Source of the DNA: Coffea arabica
Lineage: Eukaryota > Streptophyta > Magnoliopsida > Gentianales > Rubiaceae
Direction: 5' to 3'
Length of the DNA: 64,000 nt
Assembly (NCBI RefSeq): GCF_036785885.1
Contig: NC_092326.1
Location: forward strand, 40,572,287-40,636,286
In this document: piece by piece, positions 24,601 through 34,738 of the stretch
Layout of the letters: each line of letters opens with the position of its first letter
Position numbering within the stretch: the first letter of the stretch is position 1
The notes under the pieces: generated by a model
Seen by the model: only the letters and a program-made list of their open reading frames with translations
Told to the model about the DNA's origin: nothing
Databases searched by the model: none
Translations under genes and position numbers: made by a program

Positions 24601-27208
24601 GTCAGGTAATATTTGATCAAAGTCCTATTTCATGTTCTCTTTAACTTGTGTGTGACCAAAACAAGCAAGGACGATGTTAACAGGTGACCAAGGAAGGACT
24701 TGCTGCAAGGGTGGTTGACCGGCAGCAAGTACATAGAACTATATCAAAGGAGGAAATGTTGCATCTTTTTGACTTTGGTGATGATGAAAACCCTGATCCG
24801 CTGCATGAGTTAGGACAAGAGAAAATAGATGCAGCTGATTCTCATGTAAGCAGTAATATTGGAGCAGTTTTAAAGCAGAAAATTCCTTTAACTTCTGGAA
24901 GCACATCCTCAGATAAATTGATGCAGACCTTGATTGCCAGGCATCAACCAAGGTAGGCTTTGTTAACATGCTCAAGATATTTTTTGGGTGTGAAGTAAAT
25001 GAGAGCTTACATTCTGACTTCTATCATGTGCAAATCTCTAACCTGCACCGTTGCTTTTGTTTGTGTTTAATTGGAAGTGTGGGAATGTTGGTTTCTTGTG
25101 TGTATGCATGGGAATGAAGTTAAGCAATTTTGCTTTTCCTGCTTGCACCTTCCTGCATAAAATTTTCAGAATTTGTAAGATTTGGTAGAAAAAGATTGAG
25201 CTAATAAATAGGTGTTTTAACTACCAATAAATACCTTTTTTTTTTCCTTGAAGATATTAGGATCAAGAAAAGCAGACAATGAATTGTAATTTTCATTTCC
25301 GGGAGGTTTTGCCTCTATATAAAAGAAGTTAATATGTCTGTCTTCTAGTTTATATCATTCGATAGTGGCATGAGAATTTGTCAAAGGTGATTGGCAAGGC
25401 ATTGGTAGTGTGTGGTTATTGCAAGTTTTGTGTCAAACTACAGTCGGATCACGACACACCCTATATGGAGTTTCACTCTTCTGGAGGAGTGAGTGAGGTG
25501 TTTATCTGCTATGCCTACCTGACATCTGGTGCTTTTGCTATCATGATGATAGAGCTTTTCGTAGTGCTTTAGGTGGTTAGCCAGTAACAGTATCTTTCTC
25601 GCTATGCCTACTTGACATTTGGTGCTTTTGCTATCATGATGATAGAGCTTTTCGTAGTGCTTTAGGTAGTTTGCCGGTAACAGTATCTTTTTCATAATCC
25701 CAGAAAGTCTTAATGCTATGTTTTTGCATTACATATCCTCAGCCCTTCATTAGCAAGGCTCTAGAATGATTCAAAGACGTAATACACAGAAATCTATTTC
25801 CTGCCTGGCGTGATCAAATGTCAAGAAATTAGCCAGCTTCAAATTTGTAACACTTATCTCAGCCTAGTTATAAGTAGATGACTAATTAGTTGATCAATAT
25901 TGTGAAAATCAAATGTCTTTTGGTGACAGTGATGACATTATTTAATGAGTAAATCTTATATACACTAATAGTGTATACACTATCATCGTTGAATTCATGA
26001 CATGTGTGCAAAAATTGAATTTCAAATTCAAATTTTGCATAGTTGTCATTCATCTAATGCTAACAGTATATACACTGTTAGTGTAAGAAAGATTAATTCT
26101 TATTTAATACCTTAGCTATTTCTTCAGTCTACTTCAACCCTGGCAGGTATAAAAAGCAAATAAATATTAAGGTATCAAACTTGGAAATTACAAAGTTTGG
26201 GAAACTATCTGACATTCTCTGTGCATTTTTTTGTTCTCGATTCACTCCTGACATTCTGGAAGCCATGTCTGCCTTGAGAGTCTTTTCCGCTGTCGGTCCT
26301 AACGTATGTTGTTTTCTTTTTACCTTTGGGGTGAGCTTGTTTGTAAATGGTAGTTGATAAGTATCTTTAGATTTTCAGATTGTCTATTTTCCTACTGTTT
26401 ATGGAAAGACAGTAGTGTTTCTTCAAACTACTTGAATATTTATTGACTTGTTAGTTGGGAGGCTTTCTTCTTGTATCCTTCAATGACTGATCTAGGTCTC
26501 CAATTGTTTTGGTTTTGAGTGTCTATGAGATTATTTCATGAGAACTTAATACATGCATATCATAGGTAGGTTACAAGTTCACTACCAATATGGAAAACAA
26601 TTTTGTTTTTGTGACGATCAGTTGCTTGTGTCCACCAAGAGATTAATAGTCGAGCTTGTGCTGCATTTCTTTTTGGACCTTCAGCTTGTATGGTAAACTT
26701 GGCTGTATGTCTAATGCAGTCTTATGCATATTCACTAATAAAGTTGTGCTACACATATAGATGGATTGCACATTATCATGAACATGAAACTCTCTTGCAA
26801 GAGAATGAAGAGGAAAAGCTGTCAAAAGAGGAACAAGAGATGGCTTGGGAAGTATACAGGAGAACTTTTGAATGGGAGGAAGTGCAACGAGTTTCACCTG
26901 ATGCATCTAGATTTGATCAGCCAGAGAAGAATAACAAATTTGCACATGAGCAGCAGACAGTACCTCTCGAGGAAACTTCATTTGATGAAAAACCAGCTCG
27001 CAGAAACACAGTTCCCTCTGCTCCTGAAATCAATCTTGAATCCACAACTTCACGCGCAAGAAACCGGATGATTACGAGAAAATGTACAAATCTCTCCCAT
27101 CTGCTGACACTTCGAAGTCAGGGCACAAAAATGGGTTGCAGCACTGTCTGTGGAGAATGCGCACGGGAAATTAGTTGGGAGGAGCTCAGCAAGACATCAG
27201 GAAAGTGA
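3633..27208 (+). CDS. CHR20/ATRX: ATRX-type SNF2 chromatin-remodelling ATPase (CHR20 orthologue), 25 exons
   Basis: Exons: 3633-3755, 3859-3924, 4123-4218, 4323-4415, 5319-5509, 5591-5837, 6402-6515, 8328-8411, 10285-10812, 13614-13903, 14371-14461, 14562-14777, 15385-15504, 16366-16532, 17527-17668, 18327-18476, 18562-18617, 18703-19006, 21059-21194, 22823-22860, 22956-23182, 24232-24435, 24527-24605, 24684-24952, 26761-27208. They join in one frame: 4479 bases, 1492 residues. An acidic coiled N-terminus precedes an ADD-type zinc-finger module (about 478-575: CTAC, CLDC, CSEC, CGWC, CRSC, CAGC, CCCC). The ATPase shows MGLGKT (746-751), DEAH (865-868), LTGSPLQNN (892-900), [10 protein letters not shown] (1191-1200) and [11 protein letters not shown] (1221-1231), so it looks catalytically complete. 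The family acts in the nucleus; ATRX proteins help deposit histone H3.3 and keep heterochromatin stable. The C-terminus keeps the plant pattern [14 protein letters not shown] and a CxxC pair. Introns 1, 5 and 17 appear to begin with GC; the exon 1 border is least certain. Confidence 0.93.
3756..3858 (+). other. Intron 1 with GC donor and NAGNAG acceptor
   Basis: The donor reads GAG|GCAAGT, the standard form of a GC donor, and the acceptor reads TTAGCAG. Cutting at TAG or CAG changes the protein by one glutamine and keeps the frame (exon 2 from 3859 or 3862). A weaker GT donor at 3741 (GAC|GTTTCA) would also keep frame and remove five residues, so this border needs transcript support. Confidence 0.6.
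4836..5264. repeat. Tandem duplication of about 210 bp in intron 4
   Basis: Unit 1 (4836-5045) and unit 2 (5046-5264) share the order tcatttgtaact, ...ggaatga, ctggagaaagt, taaaat...cctgcataat, cttataagttcttctatgt, gctctg and gcattttatgtctaagt. Unit 2 ends just before exon 5. Both units carry, at the same relative place, a sequence resembling the exon 5 acceptor (see findings). Confidence 0.8.
5510..5590 (+). other. Intron 5 with GC donor
   Basis: The only frame-preserving junction I find is AGAAG|GCATGT to GGACAG|ACGACATG, giving [16 protein letters not shown] across the join, a segment I recall as conserved in plant orthologues. A good-looking GT donor (CCT|GTAAGA) lies eight bases upstream, but with this acceptor it shifts the frame, so its use would give a premature stop. 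Confidence 0.8.
7063..7108. repeat. Two perfect 23-bp tandem units in intron 7
   Basis: The 23-base unit, beginning tgtattaactgataatg, occurs at 7063-7085 and again at 7086-7108. No function is evident. Confidence 0.85.
10860..11530. other. C-rich block inside intron 9
   Basis: Between T-rich flanks, about 11035-11420 is unusually rich in C on the + strand (many acc, ccc and cac triplets), unlike the AT-rich intron around it. An 86-codon frame here is simply what C-rich sequence gives and has no family resemblance. It may be a foreign insertion, but I found no terminal repeats. Confidence 0.35.
12185..12335. repeat. Direct repeat with 91-bp spacing in intron 9
   Basis: A segment starting gtgttgctgtatcc and containing gaaaattaaagaatctgaca occurs at about 12185-12245 and again at about 12276-12335, with a few differences. 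The unit between them differs. It looks like a local duplication in non-coding sequence. Confidence 0.75.
12808..13225. mobile_element. Probable Stowaway-like MITE in intron 9
   Basis: The left end cactccctccatcccatt and the right end aattgggacggtgggagtg form the CTCCCTCCRTCCC inverted repeat typical of plant Stowaway (Tc1/mariner) MITEs. At 418 bp it is longer than most, and no clean TA duplication is visible, so it may be decayed or may contain other sequence. Confidence 0.6.
18618..18702 (+). other. Intron 17 with GC donor
   Basis: Exon 17 ends AATCG|GCAAGA and exon 18 begins after TTTTTGCAG with CTTCCAAAAT. This gives [16 protein letters not shown] in one frame, as the family requires. 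The GT site further up (TTTT|GTAAGA, 18574-18579) would delete the conserved [12 protein letters not shown] segment and breaks the frame. Confidence 0.8.
25508..25693. repeat. Tandem duplication, two 93-bp units, intron 24
   Basis: Unit 1 (25508-25600) and unit 2 (25601-25693) both start gctatgcctac and end cagtatcttt(c/t)tc, with only a handful of differences. The 85-codon minus-strand frame across it merely reflects the duplication. Confidence 0.9.
25946..26100. mobile_element. 155-bp MITE in intron 24 (family also at 38476)
   Basis: The left end tgagtaaatcttatatacac pairs with the reverse complement of the right end, agaattaatctttcttacac. A perfect 7-bp direct repeat tatttaa flanks it (25939-25945 and 26101-26107). 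The second family member at 38476-38639 has the same plan: inverted ends, gtgtatacac motifs on both sides and an inner caaaatttaaattt-like palindrome. It has no coding capacity. Confidence 0.75.
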
Positions 27209-28479
27209 TGCCGAACACCTCATTTTTGTTACTATTGTATGGCATTTACTTATTTCAGATTTTCTGTGAAGGCCTAGGTGCACCGGAATTTATAGAGTAT
27301 ATCTGTCTCTGAAGGTAGTGGTTGTAAATCAATTCTTGTAGGTTTTGGCCCACGTGAAATTAAGGTTGTAAACGACATTATCTTCAATTCCAAAGAAACT
27401 TGATAAGCATACAGCATTATTGATCTCAAATTCTCAAGTGAAATTTGTTGCTCAGAGCAGGTTCTGTGTATTCATGAAAAATGGAACTGCCTGATGATAT
27501 AATCATCAAGATGTTTCTAAATTCTGCTGCTTTCAGAACTCTCTCTCTGTCTCTCTCTCACCCCAGGATGAAAGGTTGGAATTTGAACATAAATGAAGAA
27601 TATAAAGGGAAGAAAGAAAGGAAAAAAGAAAAAAAAAACTGAAAATCACTCAAATTTAGTACGAGAAAATCAGCAAATTTTACCTATACTCGCACCAAAT
27701 GGCAGTTGAAAAGAAGAAAGCCGTTACACATTCATACAGGCGCAAGATAAGGTAGAAATGGAATTGTAAATGCAGCAATATTTTATTTGTCACCTTTTTT
27801 GTAGCAAGGAGGAAAGTCAATGCGAATGCAAATCAACTTGGTATACGCGTCAAAAAAAATTCAAATATAAACAAAAGCAAGAGACCTTCAGACAATGCAC
27901 CTTCACGTGCTTCACCATGCAAGGCAGCACGTGTCACACTGTTTGATTAATAATTACGCAAAAGAGTTAATTAATCCGGGCATACAATTACACGAGACAC
28001 ACATTTTCAAATCTTCTGTAAATTCAAAGGAGAAGAAAAAATGGAGCTTACCATCAGAAGAGGAAAAACACGGCCTTTCATTCTTCGTTTCAAATTTTCT
28101 ATCTAATTGGAAGAAAGGGGAGGGACTAGAAAAGAGTAAATACAGACCTTCCATGTGTATTTAAAAATTCAACAGGCACAGCAAAAGCAAATAACAAAGC
28201 AAGTACTAATTTGTTGTGCCACAGTTTCTAATTGATGGAAGTATTATAAGTAATTGTTTGTGAAACTGTTAACTATTACAAGTTACTGTTTATTAGAACT
28301 GTGGTGTGCTTGGTTGATGCAAGGGACTACAACATTGACCTTGTGTACATTTTACCGAGGAAACCAACATTTGATACAACAATTTGCACTAGAAGTATTA
28401 CTCCTGGTAAAAACTCCAAATATTGCTCCCTGATTTGGGAACACTTCACCTCTAAATCATGCAGAAAAAATAAATTTCA
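27209..28479. other. Tail-to-tail spacer between the ATRX-like gene and PEX16
   Basis: This stretch should hold the 3' untranslated regions of two convergent genes. A short (CT)n run is at 27541-27560. I saw no additional coding frame with family resemblance and no terminal repeats. The two genes end about 1.27 kb apart. Confidence 0.5.
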
Positions 28480-31400
28480 TCATGAACCTGACATGTAGGT
28501 GTAGCGGGTCTGTGCTCCAATAGCAAGTTCAATAAGTTTTTCTGCATATCAAGAGAAAATTTTGCATGGGAAATTGCCGGGGAAATATGTCTACTGCCAT
28601 ATAACTAAAAATACTAAATAATAAGAAAAGCCAATTGTGAAAAGGCATCTACAATACCTGCAAACAACCCTATGACAGGTACAGGCTCTAGTAGCTTTTG
28701 GGTATGGTCAAGTCTTTTCCTGAAAAATTCACCAACCATCAGCAATTCAAACCCCCCCAACCCCAACCCCCCCCCCCCCCTCCCAAAAAAAAAGCCCTAA
28801 ACCCTTCAATGCAAAAGTAAACAAGCATGAATAGATGTAGCAGATATTTACCGTGTGTACTTCATAAAGAAAGGATCTCTCATAAGGTAAAGAGCCCACA
28901 TAAGCTTCCTCCTCCTTAGCTGTCTCATAACCATATCAAGAAAATGAATTTAGAAAAATAGCACAAATCACTTTCAGTCGCTAAAGGTCCAAATGCAAAC
29001 TGCAGTGAAATACTTGGAGAATGAAATTGTCCTGTTTATACCAAAAACGACACAAACAGTGAGGACATTCATGCATGCAAGAAGGTCAAACTCCTAAATC
29101 CGAAATGTTTAGAGAATAAATCTCTCTCAGAATGGGATAAGCACTACACCCTGAGTAACCATTCCATTCATCCTTTGTAGTTGGCAATATCTTGCAGAGG
29201 CTACATTTAGAGAAAGCAAAAAAGGCCCCCATTTTATGGCTAAGATGAAAGATCCACAATAGAGTTCAAGCAGTCATGCCATAAAAGCGACAGAAATTGA
29301 CTCGAGATAAATTGACAACCTATTAATGTGACTAACCTCATCCCTCTCTTGGTTGGAAAGATCAAAAAGGGGGTCTTTCCTGATAGTCCTCAATGCAGTC
29401 ACATATGAAAGAACACCATTTGCAATTAGGTCTATGGCCAGCGACGTAAACCATGGAAACCAAGACTGAGTGCCATTCTTTCTTATCAGTAACACATAAA
29501 CAAGAGGCCTTACAATAAACATTACTTCCCCCATCAGAAACAAGCCCCCATAAACACCTTTTTCTGACAAGATGCTGGAAAGGCTAGGTTTCTCAGCTGT
29601 CTTAACTGTGATGACATAAAGAAAGAAAAGGATCGACTGAATATTCATGTTCTAATAACATTGTCTACTTAAAATTGATAAAAATACAATTACTTGGAGG
29701 CTCCATGATTGCTTGCTGGTGTTGAACCCTACGCAACCATGTCGGCTCAGAAACCATCCTGGCATTTGCTCCAAACCTACTCAAAGCCGACAGTGCCCTT
29801 CCTTCAAGATTCCATGTAGCCTGACCATAATAATAAGTCCCATTAAGGTTTCCAGGATAGGCAAAGTGCCCTTGCCTCTGTTGGGAGTTATAAGCATCTT
29901 GTCCCTTCTCAATATTTACAGACTCTCCACCGTGCAAGACCATTTTGTACCCACTGTTCCAAAATATAGCTAGCCTAACTAACACCCTGTAACATTTTGG
30001 ACAAACCAAGTAATGGTGTCACTATGAACAGTAACAAATCTAAGTTATAGGTGTTGAAGGAAAGCCCATTATACATTCCCCTTACTTGGTAGCCTCTGTG
30101 GCAGCAATGAAGTTCCATTTTCTATCATCACCAAAAATTTGTTGAGCTGCAACTTCAACCAATGTTTCCAAGTCCTTAAGCAAAGTTATGCATAGTGAGT
30201 ATGGGAAGGAAGAGGACTCAACCTGCCCAGCGTTTCTTTGAGTTGGAGTTGTCTCGATGATGTGTTCATGTACAGCAGTGATTATGCCCAAAAATGAAGT
30301 TACTGCAAGTAGACATTTATTATATCTATTTGACAGTTCAACTAGATTACCCCATTCCTATTAACCAAAACCACCAACGAAAAGAAAGAAAAGAAAATAG
30401 TGAAGCTAGGGATAAGGGGGAATAGCGGAAGAAAATAGTTTAAGAACATTACGGGCTTAATATGACCAAATACAGTTTACAGCCCTCCAAATCAAAACAA
30501 CCAAGTGGACAACAAGATTCTAATAATCCACATTCACCTACATTTTCATGAAAAGGTATAAAAGCATTGGAAGATAGAAATAAGCTTTAAAACTTGTAAA
30601 CTTGTTATATAACAAGAGCTAATGTTACCAAAATTTCACAAAACCTGCTTCTGGTCCAATTTCTGACCCTGAAAACCGTTCTGGAAGAAGCCATGTCAAG
30701 CCCTGAGTGTAAAATTCATGCAAGTATATGAACAAACACTTATCAGACAACAATGGAAATCAATCTGAAAATGGATTAAGATTAACTATAATATTAAGGA
30801 CATGAAAAAAGCACAATAATGAAACAGCTCTGCCCTTCATGAAGAACAAAAAAACTGGTATTTATAAATTAATTTTTTTTAAAAAAAAGAAGAAGAAGAT
30901 GATCTATAACAAGAGATTTAGAAATGCTGCAAATGTCGAATTAAACATCTTACGTGATACAGCAAAATTTACTGGTTATCTAAATATATTATAATTTGTA
31001 TTAGACTAAATGCTTGGAATGTCAAATCAAAATCACCCAAAAAATCATGAGGTGAAGCATCAGTTGTATGAGTGTGTTAAGAACAAATAATCTGCAAAAT
31101 CAATTAAGTGTTATCTAGATTCAAATTACAAAGAATATGCTTATTTTAGCTTGCATCGACACCTGCTCCCTCTAAATATAATATGGAAATCTATATTTCA
31201 AACAAGAACGCTGCCTATGCTGGGTTCAGATTCTAACTGAAAACCCAGCCTATGCTGACAAACTTATTATAGATCTTTTTAGTTATGTATTCTTTCATGC
31301 AAACACTCATCACTTGCAAGCATTAAAATTAAATTAGACCTAAACATGAACATCCCGAAACTATGCATTAAATGCAATCTGCACCGGATGTTCACTCCGA

Positions 31401-31808
31401 CTCAAAGGATGCAGTACGCCTTAGCAGCTTAATTATGGTTTGGAGGACACTGAAAGAAACAGCAATTTGAAGTACCTCAAACAAGTATAAGAAAAACAAA
31501 ATTATTCTGTGTTGTTACTGCATTTAATTTCAGTCCCAAATTTTGATGTATTGCATCTACAGTTGCAACTGCTAGGCAAACTATGGCAGCAGAAGTCAAA
31601 ATAATAACATGGACAACTCTTATCATGATCATTTTTTCACTAAAACAAGAAGCAAGGAAAACCATTGTAAAGTGCTTATAATAGCTCTAATATAGATGAT
31701 AACCAAATACAAAAACATATAACATAAAAGAAAGCATACATTGGCAAGAGACTCCAGTGAATGCACGTAGTCTTTATTTGCCCTGACCCACCTCTTGTAA
31801 GCTTCCAT
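28480..31808 (-). CDS. PEX16: Peroxisome biogenesis protein 16 (PEX16 / SSE1 type), 8 exons
   Basis: On the minus strand the exons are 31808-31740, 30702-30645, 30302-30086, 29986-29694, 29605-29337, 28919-28852, 28719-28658 and 28541-28480. They total 1098 bases in one frame: 365 residues, matching the roughly 367 of the Arabidopsis protein. The start MEAYKRWVRANKDYV, the GLTWLLPERFSGSEIGPEA segment, WNLEGRALSAL, the LRRRKLMWALYLMRDPFF block and the C-terminal GAQTRYTYMSGS are PEX16 hallmarks. Two membrane helices are likely (near GGLFLMGEVMFIVRPLVYVLL and FTSLAIDLIANGVLSYV). In the family, PEX16 sits in the ER and peroxisomal membrane and recruits membrane proteins for peroxisome formation; the plant mutant also disturbs seed oil and protein bodies. 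An in-frame upstream Met at 31841 was not used because the family begins at MEAYK. All introns are GT-AG. Confidence 0.94.
28751..28783. repeat. C-run in PEX16 intron 6
   Basis: A run of C broken by a few A and one T (28752-28783). It reads as a G-rich run on the PEX16 sense strand, inside the 132-bp intron between exons 6 and 7. Such runs are prone to sequencing error. Confidence 0.6.
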
Positions 31809-33744
31809 CAGAGGGGGAAAAAGAACAATTGGAACCAACAAGCTACTGTTTCATGGTTAACTGGAGAAGGAAGATAAACACTTCACCAATATAATTCAGA
31901 AAGAAAATAGAATTTTACGATGATTTAGATTATTTCTGAATCCCATCACCTTCACTTGTGGAATAAAAACAACAATTTAAGCTATAAGCTCAGATATAAA
32001 AAAGTTGCATATCATTTTCAGAAGCACAATAACAAGGCAAACGAATTAGGCAAATAGTAATCAAGATTACTTAAAAATTAAAGATCGTCAACTGAAACAT
32101 CACACAAAACACTCACTGACTAAGTGCCTCACATTAAAATTCCATGTTCAAATACACCCTAAACTCGATTCAAATCCTTCAAACACCAACTCAATTGTCT
32201 CAAGTGTAAAATTGAATTTAATATATCAACATTCAATATAGTCCAATGATGACATCCAAACGCAACTATCAGCAAGTATTAAAATGTGGGAACGTTGCAA
32301 TGATACACACCAAAATTTTTTTTTTTTTTTTAAAAAAGAAGCAAATAATGGTAGTACAACTTTGCTAATAAAGTTGCAAATTCAATATGAGGTAATACAT
32401 TTTGCTGTTAATCTAGTACTGCATTTAAGTTTTAACTAAAGAAATTAATAATGCTAATAAAAAATTGCTGATATAGACTCATCCTCAAACACGTGATATT
32501 GCACCGAAAGAGCGGGAAAAATGCAGGAATTTAGCACAAAATTGCTGCTAATATAAGAATTACAAGTATACTCGTTCCGACAATTCAGGACGAAATTAAC
32601 AAACGTTCCTAAAAACTCCGAAATTCTGTATACATTTTCCAGTTCTGCTGCTGCCTCGGATGTAGCAAATAAAAATCCATTGAACTCAAAAACTTGAAGC
32701 ATCTCGACTCTAGGCAGCCATTGCCGACTCGATAGTACGTATAAAATTTGATTAAAAACCTATACGAGCTTCTTCTCTAGAATTCAAATTTATCTTTTGG
32801 AGCCAAATGTTAGCGGACAGATACAACCAAGGAAGAAGAAGAAGAAGCAGATTGTTTTGATAAATTATAATTTGCAGAAATGAAAATTAGAATATGAATG
32901 AAAGAAGAAAAAAATATGAAGAAATAATATCGAGATAATACCTGAATATCCTAGCTGCTCAATCGAACCTTTTTGGTCTTCAAATAAGTCTTTCCTCTTC
33001 TCCCTTCTATTTTTGGCATTTTGGAGGAAAACGAGGAAATTGGGGGGAAACTAGCATTTATAGGGGACAGAGGCAGAGATGGGCCATGCTTTGGGCTTTT
33101 GGATTCCGAAATTTCTTTTCCACACGAAACAAATGTAAACACTGAGCTTTTCCTTGTATAATTATTGTTTTTATCCATTTTTTTTTTACTTACTCTTTTA
33201 ATTTTTTTCAGAAAATATGTGCTTATATGAGACACTTCACCTATAATTTACATCAAGGTTAAATTCCTTTTAACTAATAGTCCTTTGTGAAATACGAATA
33301 GATCAATTCTAAATTATTGTACAAAAGTTTAAATTCTTAATATTTATATATACATATATATATGTGTGTGCGTGTGTGTGTATGTGCATCACTGTATTGA
33401 TATATGATTCAAAACATTCAAATCCTTCAAAACATAAAAAATTTATTACATGTAATATAACACTTCATAACTTTAAAGACAATAATATTGGTAATTTGGT
33501 ATCAAAGTAATTAGGACATTTTGTGTTTTTTTTTTGTTGAAAAATTGGACATAGGTTTAATTGAAAAATTAAAACCTATAATGATAGTTTTGCTGGTTGT
33601 ATTGCTTTATTTTATTTTATTTTTTTGGGGGCGCCCATTTTAGTTCCTACAGCCATGCAATCTGCTTCACCAAGTCTTGTCATAAACTAAAGCATGAACA
33701 TGTTCTGGATTATGTTGCATTCATGTGAATTCTTGTCATAAACT
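31809..33744 (-). promoter_or_regulatory. 5' leader and upstream region of PEX16
   Basis: No other gene is seen. A tgaaacag acceptor-like site about 30 bases before the PEX16 start suggests a leader intron, but I cannot place its donor with confidence. Frames of 82 and 94 codons on the minus strand (32454-32702 and 32951-33235) show no family resemblance and are probably leader or spacer sequence. A (TA)/(GT)-rich run lies at 33345-33385. Confidence 0.35.
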
Positions 33745-33905
33745 AAGGCTCCGTTTGAATTAGCTATTTTTGGGGTTATTTTTCAAAAACAGCACTGTAG
33801 CATTTCGTTTTTGAAATACAAGTCTGTTTGGATTAGTTATTTTTGGGGTTGTTTTTCAAAAACTATATGAAAAACTTTTACTGTAGATGTTTTTTGGATT
33901 ATTTT
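33678..33905. repeat. Partly duplicated MITE-like sequence (GGCTCCGTTTG end)
   Basis: The text ggctccgtttgaattagcta at 33747 is followed 75 bases later by gtctgtttggattagttatt, and both continue tttttggggtt(a/g)tttttcaaaaac. The preceding cttgtcataaactaa also occurs twice (33678 and 33731). One end looks like the GGCTCCGTTTGG MITE ends seen at 1876-2096, but I could not find a matching inverted end. Confidence 0.5.
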
Positions 33906-33929
33906 TAGAGGTATTTTTAAAACATATTT

Positions 33930-34370
33930 TTTAGTATTTTTATAATTTATAATTTTTATATTTATATACATTTATGCATTTATAATACATTTATAAATAA
34001 ATATATTTATATATTTATAAAAATATATAAATGTATTATATTATATATAATACATAATATAAATATATGTATAAATATATAAATGTATATTATTATAAAT
34101 ATATAAATTATAAATGAATATTATATAAATGTATAAATGTATAAATTATAATTTTTATATTCTTATATAAATATACATTTATGCATTTATAATACATTTA
34201 TAAATATTTATAAATAAATGTATATATATATATATTATATTATATATAATACATAATATAAATATATTTATAAATGTATAAGTGTATATTATTATACATT
34301 ATAAATTATAAATGTATAAATTAATATATTATAAATATATATTAATATTATGTATAATTGTAAACTTCCT
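33930..34370. repeat. AT-rich array of tataaatgtata-type units
   Basis: About 440 bp is almost only A and T, built from variants of tataaatgtataaat and ttataatacatttataaat, including longer segments that recur (for example atgcatttataatacattta at 33974 and again near 34173). It separates PEX16 from the VPS62-like gene and could extrude hairpins. Confidence 0.75.
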
Positions 34371-34738
34371 AAGACATATTCTAGCTCAACAGCACATTCA
34401 AAGGATTTAACCAAATTTTATGTTTTTTCCAACAAACGCAAAGGATTAAACCAAATGACAGAATCTTAATTTGATCCATTGGAATATATACTGCATACAT
34501 GTATACATTGTCTTGAGCACAACAATGGGGTTTTTCAATACTGAATGTGTTCCTAAAGACTTGACTGAATACAAACACAGATGCAGTGGCATACAAAGCT
34601 CCAAAGAATGGCAATCATACTGCAATAAAACAATAGAGTGCAGCTTCCAGCATTGTGTAACAGGCTGCAAATGCAGATTGAAGGCATGATCATTGCTCAA
34701 CCCCATATTAATATCGAAGAGGCTAATCGAAAGCATAT

